Origin: JAJDXW01 sp965214795 | GTDB lineage: Bacteria > Pseudomonadota > Gammaproteobacteria > HK1 | DNA length: 64,000 bases | Direction of reading: 5' to 3' | Assembly (NCBI GenBank): GCA_965214795.1 | Contig: OZ243976.1 | Location: 3,162,001 to 3,226,000 of the forward strand | Shown: positions 34,673 through 44,482 of the stretch, piece by piece | Layout of the letters: each line of letters opens with the position of its first letter | Position numbering within the stretch: position 1 is the stretch's first letter | Translations under genes and position numbers: made by a program | Notes under the pieces: generated by a model | Database searches by the model: none | Told to the model about the DNA's origin: nothing | What the model saw: the letters and a program-made list of their open reading frames with translations, nothing else

Positions 34673-35800
34673 CTACAGCATTCGCCCGATCACGATCTTC
34701 TGGACTTCGCTCGTACCCTCGTAGATCTGGAGAACCCGGGCGTCGCGGTAGAACTTCTCGACCGGGAAGTCGCTGAGATAGCCGTACCCGCCGTGGATCT
34801 GGATCGCGCCCGAGCATACCCGTTCCGCCATCTCCGACGCGAAGAGCTTCGCCATCGACGCCTCGCGGATCGAGTTCTCCCCCGCCGCTTCGAGGGCCGC
34901 CGCGTGGAGGTACATCTGACGCGCCACCTCGACTTCGGTCGCCATCTCGGCCAGCCGGAACGCGACCGCCTGGTGCTCGATGATCGGCTTCCCGAACGCC
35001 TCGCGCTCGCGCGCGTAGTCGCGTGCTGCCTCGAGCGCGGCCCGCGCGGTGCCCACCGCCTGGGCCGCCACCCCGATGCGCCCCGCCGAGAGGTGGCCGA
35101 GGGCGATGCCGAGCCCCGCTCCGGGCTCCCCGAGCACGTCCCCGTGCGTCGCCACCAGTCCGTCGAGGGCGATCTGGCATGTGTCGTTGGTGCGGTGGCC
35201 AAGCTTGGACTCCTCGCGCACCACCCGGTAGCCGGGCCGGTCGGTCGGGCACAGGAAGCAGGTGATTCCCCGCTTCCCTGCCGCCGGATCGGTCACCGCC
35301 ACGATCATCGCGAGATCCGCCGTCGAGCCGGCGGTGATGAACGACTTGCTGCCGTCGATGGCCCAGCCGCCCGCCCGCCGCCGCGCGCGGGTCCGGATCG
35401 CGGCCGCGTCCGAGCCGGCGTGGGGCTCGGTCAGCAGGATGGCCCCGATGGACTCTCCCCGCGCGAGCTTCGAGAGCCAAGCCGCCTTCTGGATCGGCGT
35501 CCCGTGCTCCTCGATCGCAGCCGCGACCGGAGAGTTGCTGGCCGCCATCACGTTCGCGACCCCGCAGTCGGCGGCCGCGACCTCTTCCATCGCGAGCACG
35601 TACGAGACGAAGTCGGCGCCGGCGCCGCCGTGCTCGGGCGGGACGCAGACCCCCATCAGGCCGACATCGCCCATGCGCCGGTAGAGATCGCGCGGCGCGC
35701 CCCCGTCGCGTTCCCAAGCGGCGGCGTGCGGCGCGATCTCGGACGCTGCGAACGCCCGTGCGGTATCCCGTATGGCGCGCTGCTCCACGGTCAGCAGCAT
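34673..35800 (-). CDS. Acyl-CoA dehydrogenase (canonical)
   Basis: 375 residues from ATG 35800 (MLLTVEQRAIRDTARAFA). FAD-dependent alpha,beta-dehydrogenation of acyl-CoA. Features: AILLTEPHAGSDAAAI (about 125-140), KSFITAGSTADLAM, and the C-terminal QIYEGTSEVQK, in which Glu is the catalytic base. CoA chain length is not predictable. It lies 266 bases upstream of the hydantoinase on the same strand, probably as a separate unit. It is divergent from an acyl-CoA synthetase remnant (35915 on), its likely former partner. Confidence 0.92.
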   Translation of the reverse strand: MLLTVEQRAIRDTARAFAASEIAPHAAAWERDGGAPRDLYRRMGDVGLMGVCVPPEHGGAGADFVSYVLAMEEVAAADCGVANVMAASNSPVAAAIEEHGTPIQKAAWLSKLARGESIGAILLTEPHAGSDAAAIRTRARRRAGGWAIDGSKSFITAGSTADLAMIVAVTDPAAGKRGITCFLCPTDRPGYRVVREESKLGHRTNDTCQIALDGLVATHGDVLGEPGAGLGIALGHLSAGRIGVAAQAVGTARAALEAARDYAREREAFGKPIIEHQAVAFRLAEMATEVEVARQMYLHAAALEAAGENSIREASMAKLFASEMAERVCSGAIQIHGGYGYLSDFPVEKFYRDARVLQIYEGTSEVQKIVIGRML

Positions 35801-35914
35801 GGCGCTCCCGATCTCCTCGTGCCCGGAGCGAATGCTATATGCTGCCTGGGTGCGGTCCAACCATGGGCCGCGCATCCCGAGCCGAACCGGAGCGAAACCG
35901 TGCACCTGCCGGAC

Positions 35915-36002
35915 ATGACGAGCTACGAGGAGACCTGCCGGCAAGTGCGGTTCGAGACCCCGGAGCACTACAACTTCAGGTTCGATCTCATCCTCCACCT
36001 GT
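35915..36002 (+). pseudogene. 5' remnant of an AMP-forming acyl-CoA synthetase
   Basis: ATG 35915 opens MTSYEETCRQVRFETPEHYN and FRFDLI, a typical N-terminus of AMP-dependent acyl-CoA synthetases. Homology stops after about 29 codons, and the frame then turns into Arg-rich sequence overlapping the 3' end of ldcA on the other strand. The remaining 500 or so residues are missing. Divergent from the acyl-CoA dehydrogenase by 115 bases. Confidence 0.6.
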
Positions 36003-36050
36003 CCGTCGGCGGGGGTGTTGCGCAGCGTCGCAGACGGCGAGGAACGCCGT

Positions 36051-36977
36051 TCAACCGGGAGCGGGAGCCCAGGCGATGGTCAGGCGGCCGGCGTCCGGGC
36101 CGAGCTCGATCTTCGCCGGCGCCCCGAGGAGGGCGGCCCGGGCGGACTCGCCGTGTCCGAAAGGCGCTCCCCCGAGCACCGGAAACCGCATCCGCTCCGA
36201 AAAGCGGGCGATGACGTCCGTTCCGGCAAACCGCCCGTCCGGCTCGCGCCCCCCGGTGAACTGCCCGAACACCAGCGCACGGACGCCGCGCAGGAGACCG
36301 GCCTGGGACAACTGAACCAGCATGCGATCGATGGCGTAGCCTCGCTCGCCGACATCCTCCACCATGAGGATGCATCCCGCGGGGCGAAGGCTCCAGGGCG
36401 TTCCGACGAGGGACTGGATCGTCTTGAGGTTGCCGCCGGCGAGCGGCCCACCGACCGACCGCCGGCGCCGGGCCGCCCGGTTGAGGGGCCGGAGCGGACA
36501 CGACAGGCGGGAGGTTCCGGCCGCGACCACCCTGCGCAGTTCGTCGAGGGAACTCTGCGACAATCTTCCGCTCCCGAGGTCGGCAAGGGTCGCCGCATGC
36601 AGGGTGGGCCAGCCCCAGCGCTGATTGATGAACACGTGCAGTGCGGTGACGTCGCTGAACCCGACCAGCAGCTTCCGCCGCTCGGGCACCGCCCTGCGCG
36701 CGAGTCTCGGAAGGAGCCGCTGGCACCCGTACCCGCCGCGGACGCACCACACCACCGGGGAATCGGAACGGCGCAAGGCGCGCTCGAGCGTTCGGAATCG
36801 CGACGCGTCCGGGGCGGCGACGATTCCGGAGCCCTCGAAGAGGTCAGGGGGCACCCGGGGGCGGAACCCCCAGCCTTCCAGGACCGCGATACCCCCCGAC
36901 AGCGCCTCCGGGCTGCATGCGGAGGCGGGGGCGACGACCTCGATCACATCACCGGGGCGAGCGCATGGGACCCGCAC
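36051..36977 (-). CDS. ldcA: LD-carboxypeptidase (peptidase S66, murein tetrapeptide recycling)
   Basis: 308 residues from GTG 36977, seven bases after the mlaC stop. It removes the terminal D-Ala from murein tetrapeptides in the cytoplasm. Motifs: VRGGYGCQRLLP (about 80-90), the nucleophile Ser in VGFSDVTALH (near 107), GGNLKTIQSLVGTP (about 180-195) and the catalytic Glu/His in VEDVGE and GAPFGHGES. Length is normal for S66. The start is supported by RPGDVIEVVAPAS close to the N-terminus. Confidence 0.92.
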   Translation of the reverse strand: MRVPCARPGDVIEVVAPASACSPEALSGGIAVLEGWGFRPRVPPDLFEGSGIVAAPDASRFRTLERALRRSDSPVVWCVRGGYGCQRLLPRLARRAVPERRKLLVGFSDVTALHVFINQRWGWPTLHAATLADLGSGRLSQSSLDELRRVVAAGTSRLSCPLRPLNRAARRRRSVGGPLAGGNLKTIQSLVGTPWSLRPAGCILMVEDVGERGYAIDRMLVQLSQAGLLRGVRALVFGQFTGGREPDGRFAGTDVIARFSERMRFPVLGGAPFGHGESARAALLGAPAKIELGPDAGRLTIAWAPAPG

Positions 36978-36983
36978 GCCGGT

Positions 36984-37628
36984 TCAGCCTCGAACGTTCT
37001 CCGATTTGCTCGTGCGTTCAAGCAGTTGTTCGATCAGGCGGGCAAAGCCATCCCGGCGGATCACCGCTTCGAACTCCTGCCGCTGGACAAGGAGCAGGCT
37101 GACTCCCGCCACCGTGAGATCGATGATCCGGATGCCGTCCTCGCGCGATCGGAGCCGCCAGTCGGCATCGATCCAGCCGCCCCCCTGGTCGGCCAGGAGT
37201 TCGGACTTGACGAGGACATCGCGCTTTCCGCGCGGGCGGGCCCCGAGCACGCGCATGTGATCGCGGCTGTACTTCGCGAGGTGGGGCAGGTAGACCTGGA
37301 CCACGAACTCGAGGAACACGTCGCGAAACCGGCGCCGGTCGCCGGGGTCCAGGTTCCGCCAGTACCGTCCCAGCACGGCCCGGGAGATGAAATCGACATC
37401 GAAGGCCGAATGAATGAGGGCTTTCATCGCCTTCAACCGTGCCGCATCGTCGGAATCGTGCGTTGTCCAGGTGTGGACCGCGTCGTCCGCGAGCTTCTCG
37501 ACGAATGCCCGCGACTCCTCGAGCCCCGGCCGTTCCGCCGCTTCGGCCGGGGCCGTTCCGGTGACCGCCACGAGCACCGCGACGACCGCCGCACCCGGCA
37601 TCCCGATGACATCCGTCAACGCCGTCAT
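36984..37628 (-). CDS. mlaC: MlaC/Ttg2D-type phospholipid-binding periplasmic protein
   Basis: 214 residues from ATG 37628. The N-terminus is a signal peptide (GAAVVAVLVAVTGTAPAEA, residues 12-30). The mature part matches MlaC: FVEKLADDAVHTWT, then DVDFISRAVLGRYWRNLDP and FVVQVYLPHLAKYS, with DADWRLRSREDGIRIIDL near the end. In E. coli MlaC shuttles phospholipids between the outer and inner membrane with MlaA and MlaFEDB. Those partners are not in this window. It shares a transcript with ldcA. Confidence 0.87.
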   Translation of the reverse strand: MTALTDVIGMPGAAVVAVLVAVTGTAPAEAAERPGLEESRAFVEKLADDAVHTWTTHDSDDAARLKAMKALIHSAFDVDFISRAVLGRYWRNLDPGDRRRFRDVFLEFVVQVYLPHLAKYSRDHMRVLGARPRGKRDVLVKSELLADQGGGWIDADWRLRSREDGIRIIDLTVAGVSLLLVQRQEFEAVIRRDGFARLIEQLLERTSKSENVRG

Positions 37629-37778
37629 TCCCCGCACCACGCGCTCCTTCGTGCCATGTGCCCAAGACTCCAGGGGACCGATCCTACCCGCCTTGCCGCC
37701 GCACCGGGCCGCCCGCGCCCCGATCCGCCGCTCATGCCGGCGCCTTCGCATATTCGTTCCCTGCCATAGAGTTGCGGT

Positions 37779-39128
37779 TTGAACCTCCACTCCCACCTGC
37801 GAGCCACGATCCGACTGGCCACCCCGGTGATGGTCAGCCGGCTCGGGATCCTCACCATCGTTGCGGTGGATACGGCGATGACGGGCTGGGCGGGAACGCG
37901 CGAGCTCGCCGCCCTCGCCATCTCCGCCGCCCCGCACACCCCCCTGCTCCTCATCGGAGTCGGGCTGTGCACCGGTACCATCGTGCTGGCTTCCCAAGCG
38001 GAAGGAGCGGGAAGGCTCCGCGAGTCGGGGTTCATCCTCCGGGCCGCGTGGCGGCAGGCGTGGATCGCCGGGATCGTCCTGCTCGGCCTGTTCCATACCG
38101 GGGAATGGTCGCTTCTCGCTCTCGGTCAGAGCCCCGCCCTCGCCCTCCAGGGGGCGGAAGTGCTCGCCATGTTCGGGTGGGGCATGCCGGCGGTCCTGGT
38201 GTTCGCGGCGACCACGATGTTCCTGGAGGCGATCGGCCGTCCGTTTCCCGGCATGGTCTTCATGCTGGTCGCGAACGTTCTGAACGCGGGCTTCAACTGG
38301 ATCTTCATTCATGGTCACCTGGGCGCGCCCGAGATGGGGGCGGCGGGCGCCGCCTTCGCGACCAGCATCGCCCGCTGGATCGGCGCCGTGGGCCTCGTGG
38401 CCTGGGTGTATGCAACCCTCGGCTCCTCCCGGCTCGGAGTCCGGCCCGGGCGCCTGCGGCTCGGAGCGAACCAGCGCCGTCGCGCCCGCCGGGCCGGCCG
38501 GCGCCTCCTCTCGGTCGGCATTCCGATCGGCGTGGCCCACGGGTTCGAGGCGGGCGCGTTCGCGTCCCTGACGGTCTTCGCCGGTTGGCTCGGGGGGACC
38601 GAGGTAGCCGCCTTCGGCATCGTGCTCAATCTCTTCGCCCTGCCCTTCATGCCGGCGCTCGGGCTCTCCACCGCCGCCAACATCCGGGTGGGCCAGGCAT
38701 TCGGGCGACGGGACCGGGAGGGAGCGCGGGGGGCGGCGTGGGCCGCGCTGCGCATCATCCTGGTCCTGCAGTCGGGTATCGGCCTCGGCTACGTCCTCTT
38801 CGCCGGACTCCTCGCGGGGCTTTATACCGGCGAGCCGGCGGTGCTCGCGGTCGCGGTCCCGGCCGTCCGCGTGGCGGGGCTCATGCTGCTCCCGGATGCG
38901 CTCCAGGTGGTCCTCGTCGGGTGCCTGCGCGGGCTCTCCGACGTCTGGCCGGCCACCGGTCTCTTCATGGCCGCGTTCTGGGGAACGATGGTGCCGTCCG
39001 CCTGGTGGCTCGGAGTGCATCTGGAGCTTGGCGCGCCCGGTCTCGTCGCCTCCGTCGGGATCGGGTGCATCTTTGCCGTCGCCCTGCTCGCGCTCCGCTT
39101 CCGCCGCGTCGTCGCGCGGGCGATTTGA
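37779..39128 (+). CDS. MATE family multidrug efflux transporter
   Basis: 449 residues with about twelve membrane spans, a sodium- or proton-coupled drug exporter in the inner membrane. TTG 37779 is chosen because the first codons (NLHSHLRATIRLATPV) align with MATE N-termini; the ribosome-binding site is weak. Conserved segments include VDTAMTGWAG in helix 1, FLEAIGRP in helix 4-5 and the second-half ALGLSTAANIRVGQAFGR (about 290-310), where MATE proteins carry G-x-A-x-x-x-x-V-x-Q. Alternative start ATG 37830 would remove 17 residues. Confidence 0.87.
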   Translation: MNLHSHLRATIRLATPVMVSRLGILTIVAVDTAMTGWAGTRELAALAISAAPHTPLLLIGVGLCTGTIVLASQAEGAGRLRESGFILRAAWRQAWIAGIVLLGLFHTGEWSLLALGQSPALALQGAEVLAMFGWGMPAVLVFAATTMFLEAIGRPFPGMVFMLVANVLNAGFNWIFIHGHLGAPEMGAAGAAFATSIARWIGAVGLVAWVYATLGSSRLGVRPGRLRLGANQRRRARRAGRRLLSVGIPIGVAHGFEAGAFASLTVFAGWLGGTEVAAFGIVLNLFALPFMPALGLSTAANIRVGQAFGRRDREGARGAAWAALRIILVLQSGIGLGYVLFAGLLAGLYTGEPAVLAVAVPAVRVAGLMLLPDALQVVLVGCLRGLSDVWPATGLFMAAFWGTMVPSAWWLGVHLELGAPGLVASVGIGCIFAVALLALRFRRVVARAI

Positions 39129-39355
39129 GCCGCGATCGGACCTCGCGCCGGGAGGATCGACGGGAGGATCGAATCGTACACACGGTATGATCGGCCGATC
39201 CAGACGAACACCGGCCAGCATCCCGCACGACACCCCCGGGAAGTCCCGGGAAAGCCCGGGAAGCCGGCCGGCCGGTTCGGCAACCGGAGCCCGTCCGAGA
39301 AGGTCGTCATGTCCCGCCGCCGTCCCTGCGCCAACGACCCCGCGGTTCGCCCGAG

Positions 39356-42300
39356 GTGAACGGCGAAGGGTGCGCCGACGCCGACGCGGCGAGCCCCGCC
39401 GGGCCCGAAATGGGGCTCCCCGAGACCCCTCCCCCCTCCCCCCGGCGCCGCACTTGGCTGCGAAGGGTTCTGGCGGTCGGCGGGGGCATCGTCGCAGTCG
39501 CCGTCGTCGTCGCCGCGGCCGCGGCCGTCTGGCTGGTCCTCGATCCGGGACTCCTGCGCCCCGTGGTGGAATACGTTGCAACCGCCGCCGCCGGGCGTCC
39601 GGTGGTCATCGGGGAGCTCGAGCTCCGGATGGAGGAGGGCCGGACGGTCGTCGAGGCCCGGAAGGTGCGGGTCGGACAGACGACTACGGAACGGGTGAGC
39701 ATCTCGCTCATCGGCATGCGGTCGCACGTGACCGGAAGCGGAGTCCGGTTTCCGAACGGCAGTTCCGTGGACCGCTTTCTTGCGTCGATCGATCTGTCTC
39801 CGACCGGTCGTCCGAGGCTCTCGACGGTAGACGCGACCGGTGCGGTGCTTGTGGCCGCAAGGAGAGCCCGTGCCGATTCCGCCGGACCGCCTCCGCTCGC
39901 CCGCCTGCTCGCGGTACCCAGGATCCTCCTCCGCCTCGGGCTCGAACGGCTCGTGCTGCACTCCGGCGAGCTCGAATATCGCGGCCGTACCCTGACCCGA
40001 TCCGCAGGAATGACGGCGGTGCTCGACACCACGGACGAGGGTCTGGAGTTCCACGGAGAGCTTCTGGTCGGTCCCGGGGCGCCGCCCCTTCCCTTCGAGG
40101 GCAAGGTGCGGGACCCGATGGCGGACGACTGGCGGATCGATGCCCGGCTCGCCGGCAACCACGTCCCCATGGAAGGAGTGCGACTCCTGGCCGGGGTGCT
40201 GGAGCCCGGTCCGACCGTGAGAGCCGCCCTTCGCGGCATCTCGAGCGAGACACGCTTCCTTCTTTCGGCGCGGATCGCGCGCGAGCGGATCGAGGAGTCC
40301 ACGCTGGATTTCACCTTCGAAGCACCGGAGGGAGGCGATGCGGAGGGGATCAGCCTCGAAGGGGTGCGCTTCCTTGCGACCGCGGTTCCCGATCCGGGCG
40401 GCTGGACCGTCACCGGGGAGGTGGACTGGTCTCGGCGGCCCGGGGGGGAGGCGGCGGAGCCGAGCCCGTTCGCGGTCCGCTGGGCGACCGGGGTACCCGG
40501 ATCGTTGCGATGGTCCGCGCGCCGGATCACGGTCCCGCTCCTGGCCGGGGTGGCCCGCAGCGCGTTGCCGCCCGGACACGCGCTCCGTCCCGTGCTGGAA
40601 CGCATCGAACCGGCGGGAATGATCGACGAGCTGGCCGCTTTCGGGGACCCGGGTGCCCCGGGTGCCCCGGGCGCCGATAGCGGCGAGCCGTCGTTCTGGC
40701 TGAGCGCATTGGTGTCGGAATTCGGAGTCACGGCCGGGCAGTGGCGGATATCCGATGCCGGGGCCCGAATCGAGCTCGTCGAAGGCGGCTGGCAGGTACG
40801 CTTCAGGGACGACCCCCTGCACGCTCGAATCCCTTCGTTCCGAAGTGCACCATACGTGCTCACCCTCGAGGGCGAGGTCCGGGTCACGGACACCGGCACG
40901 GGTTGGACGGCGCACACCGGCGGCCTCGACTTCGCCTTGGCGGGCCTCGCGGGGCGCATCGAGGGCAGTCTCGGGGTCCCCCGCGCGGACGACGAAGCAC
41001 CGCCCTCGCTCGACGCCGAGCTCCGGCTGGACGGCGCGACCCTCGCCGACATCGGAACCCTCCTCCCCGACCGCCGCGCGGTCGCGTTCACCCGCTGGTA
41101 CCGCCGCGCGGTGCGGTCCGGCCGGATCGCCGAATCGACGGTCAGAATCCGCGGCGACCCACGGGACATTCCCTTCCCGGAGGGAGACGGCGAATTCGAG
41201 GCGCAGGGCACGGTCCGGGGAGTCGACTTCTCCTACGCCGAAGGGTGGCCGGCGGTCCGGATCGAGGAGGCCAAGGTGCGTGCGCACGGTGCGGCCCTCG
41301 AGTTCTCCGGAATACGGGGGTCGATATTCGATACCGTGATCGAGGACGGTTCCGCACGGGTCCCCGACACCACCCGACGGACGGGGCGAGTCCGGATCTC
41401 GCTCACCGGGGCCGGACCGGCGCGGGATCTCCTGGAGTTCGCCCGCACCAGTCCTCTCTCCGCAGATGCCGATGGTGTCGCCCCGGACCTCCGGGCGGAC
41501 GGCCCCGCCGCGACCACCGCCGAGCTCGACCTTCCGTACGGCCGCGGTGCGGCCACCCGGCGGACCGACGTGGCGGGAAGGATCTCGCTCGATGGGGTCG
41601 CGGTCGGTCTGGCCGGGCGTGGAGCGGTCCTCGCCGAGGTCCGGGGCGACCTTGCATTCGACGCCGAGAGCCTTTCCGGAGGCCCCCTGCACGGGCGCTT
41701 TCGCGGTGTCGCGATCGAATCCCGGGTGGACTTCGATCGCGACGAGGGCTTGCGGCTCCGCTTCTCGGGGGAAGGAGACGGCGAGTGGTTCGAAGTGGCA
41801 CTCGAGGATCTCCTGAACCTCGGCAGCGAGGAGACGGAGCCCTGGCTCAGGCACATCGGCGGCCGGGCCTCCTGGGACGCGGAGTACCGCAGCCGGGCCG
41901 GGATCGCGTTTCGTTCCGACCTTCGCACCGCCTCCGTCGATCTCCCCGCCCCTTTCGCGAAGCCGCCCGGTACGCCGCGCCGGCTCGAGGTATTGCTCAC
42001 TCCCGGCGAGACCGAATGGCTGATCGACGCGGCCTACGGCCCGGACACGCGGGGGGTGTTCGAGGTCGCGGAGACGAGCGGCGAGTGGGCGCTCGCGAGG
42101 GGCGCGGTGACCCTGGGCGACGTGCGGCCCGTGCTGCCCGCGGAAGGCCACGTCGAAGTCTCGGGCGCGCTGGCCGATCTCGATCTCGATCCATGGCTCG
42201 CCTTCGGGGCGGGGAGCGCTCCGGAGTCGACGGGGTGGTTGTCGCGGATCGGCCGGATCTCGCTCGATACCACGAGCGCGCGCCTGCTGGACCGTCGCAT

Positions 42301-43366
42301 CGCCCTCGCACGCTTCGAGCTCACCCCGAGCGCGGACGGGTCCGAGCTTCACGTTCGGCTGGCCGGCGAGGGAATCGAGGGGGAGATCGCGTTTCCCGCC
42401 GACCCCACCTCGGGACAGGCCCGCGTGCGCCTCGCACGGATGCACTTCGATGAGCCGCTCGGGCCGGAAGAGGACGGTGACGGCAAGCCGCCGGACGGCG
42501 ACGCGGGCCGGGAGGTCCGTCCGGACCGATGGCCTTCGTTCGACGCGCGCATCGGATCGCTGCGCTTCGCGAAGCTCGACCTCGGCACGGCCCGGGCGAT
42601 TGGAAACCGGACCGAAAGCGGGCTCGACATCAAGGAGCTGACGATCGATTCGTCCCACCTCCGGATGCGCGGCCAAGGGAGCTGGTCCGCCGGCGGAGAC
42701 CGCACCTCCACCAGCCGATTCAGGGTCCGGATGAAGACCCCGAGCCTCGCCCGGCTCCTTTCCGCGGCCGGACTCGGCGACGAGATGGCGGCGGGAGAAG
42801 CAGCCGAGATCCGCTTCGATCTCGCATGGCCCGGCTCACCGTTCGATCCGTCGCTGGTGCGAGCCACGGGCACGGTCGGGATGGACGCCGAGAACGGAAA
42901 CCTCCCGCGCGTGCGCGTGGGGCCGATCAGCCGGCTGTTCGCCCTCCTGAGCCTGGATGCGTTGCCTCGGGTGCTCGCCCTCGATCTGTCTCACGTGGCC
43001 GGCAGGGGCTTCGCATACGATCGGATCACGGCCCGGATGGAGATCGGGGACGGGTCGGCGAAGATCCGCGAGCTCGACATCACCGGACCGAGCGCGCGGA
43101 TCGAGGTGAGCGGCCGCCTCGATCTCGTCTCCCGTCGGTACGACCAGAAGGTGGAGGTCATTCCGCGGCTGACCCGAAGCGGAGCGCTGCTTCCGGTCTG
43201 GACGGCCGCCTGGCCGGTCCTGGTCGCGAACTTCCTGCTCGAGAAGGTATCGGGCGAGGAGGTCATCCTCGATCGCCTGTTCCGTCTGCGGTACCGGGTG
43301 CGCGGTCCGTTGGACAACCCGGAGATCGAACGCATCAAGTTCCGCAATTCCTCCACGCCGAAATGA
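39356..43366 (+). CDS. yhdP: YhdP-family AsmA-like protein (DUF3971), lipid-transport bridge
   Basis: 1336 residues from GTG 39356 with GAGG upstream. One membrane span near residues 40-65 (AVGGGIVAVAVVVAAAAAVW) and then a very long beta-rich region, the AsmA/DUF3971 layout. The C-terminus is diagnostic for YhdP: VGPISRLFALLSLDALPRVL, FAYDRITARMEI, GRLDLVSRRYDQKVEVIP and LPVWTAAWPVLV. In E. coli YhdP helps move phospholipid to the outer membrane, with TamB and YdbH. The mnmA start overlaps the stop by ATGA, so they are coupled. Confidence 0.87.
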   Translation: MNGEGCADADAASPAGPEMGLPETPPPSPRRRTWLRRVLAVGGGIVAVAVVVAAAAAVWLVLDPGLLRPVVEYVATAAAGRPVVIGELELRMEEGRTVVEARKVRVGQTTTERVSISLIGMRSHVTGSGVRFPNGSSVDRFLASIDLSPTGRPRLSTVDATGAVLVAARRARADSAGPPPLARLLAVPRILLRLGLERLVLHSGELEYRGRTLTRSAGMTAVLDTTDEGLEFHGELLVGPGAPPLPFEGKVRDPMADDWRIDARLAGNHVPMEGVRLLAGVLEPGPTVRAALRGISSETRFLLSARIARERIEESTLDFTFEAPEGGDAEGISLEGVRFLATAVPDPGGWTVTGEVDWSRRPGGEAAEPSPFAVRWATGVPGSLRWSARRITVPLLAGVARSALPPGHALRPVLERIEPAGMIDELAAFGDPGAPGAPGADSGEPSFWLSALVSEFGVTAGQWRISDAGARIELVEGGWQVRFRDDPLHARIPSFRSAPYVLTLEGEVRVTDTGTGWTAHTGGLDFALAGLAGRIEGSLGVPRADDEAPPSLDAELRLDGATLADIGTLLPDRRAVAFTRWYRRAVRSGRIAESTVRIRGDPRDIPFPEGDGEFEAQGTVRGVDFSYAEGWPAVRIEEAKVRAHGAALEFSGIRGSIFDTVIEDGSARVPDTTRRTGRVRISLTGAGPARDLLEFARTSPLSADADGVAPDLRADGPAATTAELDLPYGRGAATRRTDVAGRISLDGVAVGLAGRGAVLAEVRGDLAFDAESLSGGPLHGRFRGVAIESRVDFDRDEGLRLRFSGEGDGEWFEVALEDLLNLGSEETEPWLRHIGGRASWDAEYRSRAGIAFRSDLRTASVDLPAPFAKPPGTPRRLEVLLTPGETEWLIDAAYGPDTRGVFEVAETSGEWALARGAVTLGDVRPVLPAEGHVEVSGALADLDLDPWLAFGAGSAPESTGWLSRIGRISLDTTSARLLDRRIALARFELTPSADGSELHVRLAGEGIEGEIAFPADPTSGQARVRLARMHFDEPLGPEEDGDGKPPDGDAGREVRPDRWPSFDARIGSLRFAKLDLGTARAIGNRTESGLDIKELTIDSSHLRMRGQGSWSAGGDRTSTSRFRVRMKTPSLARLLSAAGLGDEMAAGEAAEIRFDLAWPGSPFDPSLVRATGTVGMDAENGNLPRVRVGPISRLFALLSLDALPRVLALDLSHVAGRGFAYDRITARMEIGDGSAKIRELDITGPSARIEVSGRLDLVSRRYDQKVEVIPRLTRSGALLPVWTAAWPVLVANFLLEKVSGEEVILDRLFRLRYRVRGPLDNPEIERIKFRNSSTPK

Positions 43367-44478
43367 CCCCCCTCCCGCTGTCCGTCAAAGCGGGAGAGCG
43401 CATCGTGGTAGGCCTCTCCGGCGGCGTCGATTCGGCGGTGGCCGCCGCGATGCTTCGCGATGCCGGGGCGGCGGTCGAGCCCGTGTTCATGAAGAACTGG
43501 GAGGAGGACGACCGCGAGGGCGAGTGTTCCGCGGCCGAGGACCTCGCGGAAGCCGAGACGGTGTGCTCCCATCTCGGACTCCGGCTCCGAACCGTCAATT
43601 TCTCGACCGAGTACTGGGATCGGGTGTTCGAGCCGTTTCTCGCCGCCAGCGCCGCCGGGCGGACTCCCAATCCCGACGTGTGGTGCAACCAGGAGATCAA
43701 GTTCGGCGAGCTGTTCCGATACGCGGACGACCTCGGGGTGTCCCGGATCGCCACCGGCCACTACGCACGGGTCGCGCGGCGGGGAGGCCGTTTCCGCCTG
43801 CTCAGGGGACGCGATCCGGAGAAGGACCAGTCCTACTTCCTGTACCGGGTCGGTCAGGATGCGCTTGCCCGCACCCTCTTTCCCGTCGGCGATCGGACCA
43901 AGTCCGAGGTGCGGACGATAGCCGAAGCGGCAGGGCTCCCGAACCATACCCGGCCGGACAGCACCGGGATCTGCTTCATCGGAGAGCGGCCGTTTCGCGA
44001 ATTTCTCGCCCGGTGGATCCCCCCCGCCCCGGGGCCGATCGAGACGGTGGAAGGAGAGCGGGTCGGAACGCATGACGGCCTCGCCTTCCACACCGTCGGA
44101 CAGCGCCGCGGTCTCGGAATCGGGGGGCGGCGCGGTGGAAGCGGCGAGCCCTGGTACGTCGCCGGCAAGGACCTCGAGCGCAACGTCCTCGTGGTGGCCC
44201 AGGGCGCCGGCCACCCGAGGCTTGCGACACGGGCCCTGACCGCCGGAGACGCGAGCTGGACGGCGGGCGATCCGCCCCGGTTCCCGCTCGTCTGCCAGGC
44301 GGTCACCCGCTATCGAGGCCCCCGGTCGGCGAGCCGGGTCGCTCCGCTCGGGAAGCGCCGTCTCGTGGTCGAGCTCGATCCTCCGCAGTGGGGGGCGGCC
44401 CCCGGGCAGTCCGTGGCTCTCTACGACGGCGCGGAGTGCCTTGGAGGGGCGATCATCGAACAGACCGAATCGGGGTGA
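43363..44478 (+). CDS. mnmA: tRNA-specific 2-thiouridylase MnmA
   Basis: 371 residues, normal length. It makes 2-thiouridine at the wobble position 34 of Lys, Glu and Gln tRNAs. PP-loop ATP motif SGGVDSAVAA (about 18-27). The two catalytic cysteines are present: Cys in PDVWCNQEIKF (about 105) and Cys in STGICFIGER (about 203). Other hallmarks: GHYAR, EKDQSYFLY and FHTVGQRRGLGIGG. The start overlaps yhdP, and only four bases separate it from the convergent amidase gene. Confidence 0.97.
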   Translation: MTPLPLSVKAGERIVVGLSGGVDSAVAAAMLRDAGAAVEPVFMKNWEEDDREGECSAAEDLAEAETVCSHLGLRLRTVNFSTEYWDRVFEPFLAASAAGRTPNPDVWCNQEIKFGELFRYADDLGVSRIATGHYARVARRGGRFRLLRGRDPEKDQSYFLYRVGQDALARTLFPVGDRTKSEVRTIAEAAGLPNHTRPDSTGICFIGERPFREFLARWIPPAPGPIETVEGERVGTHDGLAFHTVGQRRGLGIGGRRGGSGEPWYVAGKDLERNVLVVAQGAGHPRLATRALTAGDASWTAGDPPRFPLVCQAVTRYRGPRSASRVAPLGKRRLVVELDPPQWGAAPGQSVALYDGAECLGGAIIEQTESG

Positions 44479-44482
44479 CCGC

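Noticed and set aside
38822..42676. Open frame of 1,284 codons on the minus strand opposite the MATE and YhdP-like genes
   Set aside because: It crosses two real genes on the other strand, has low-complexity sequence and no domain.
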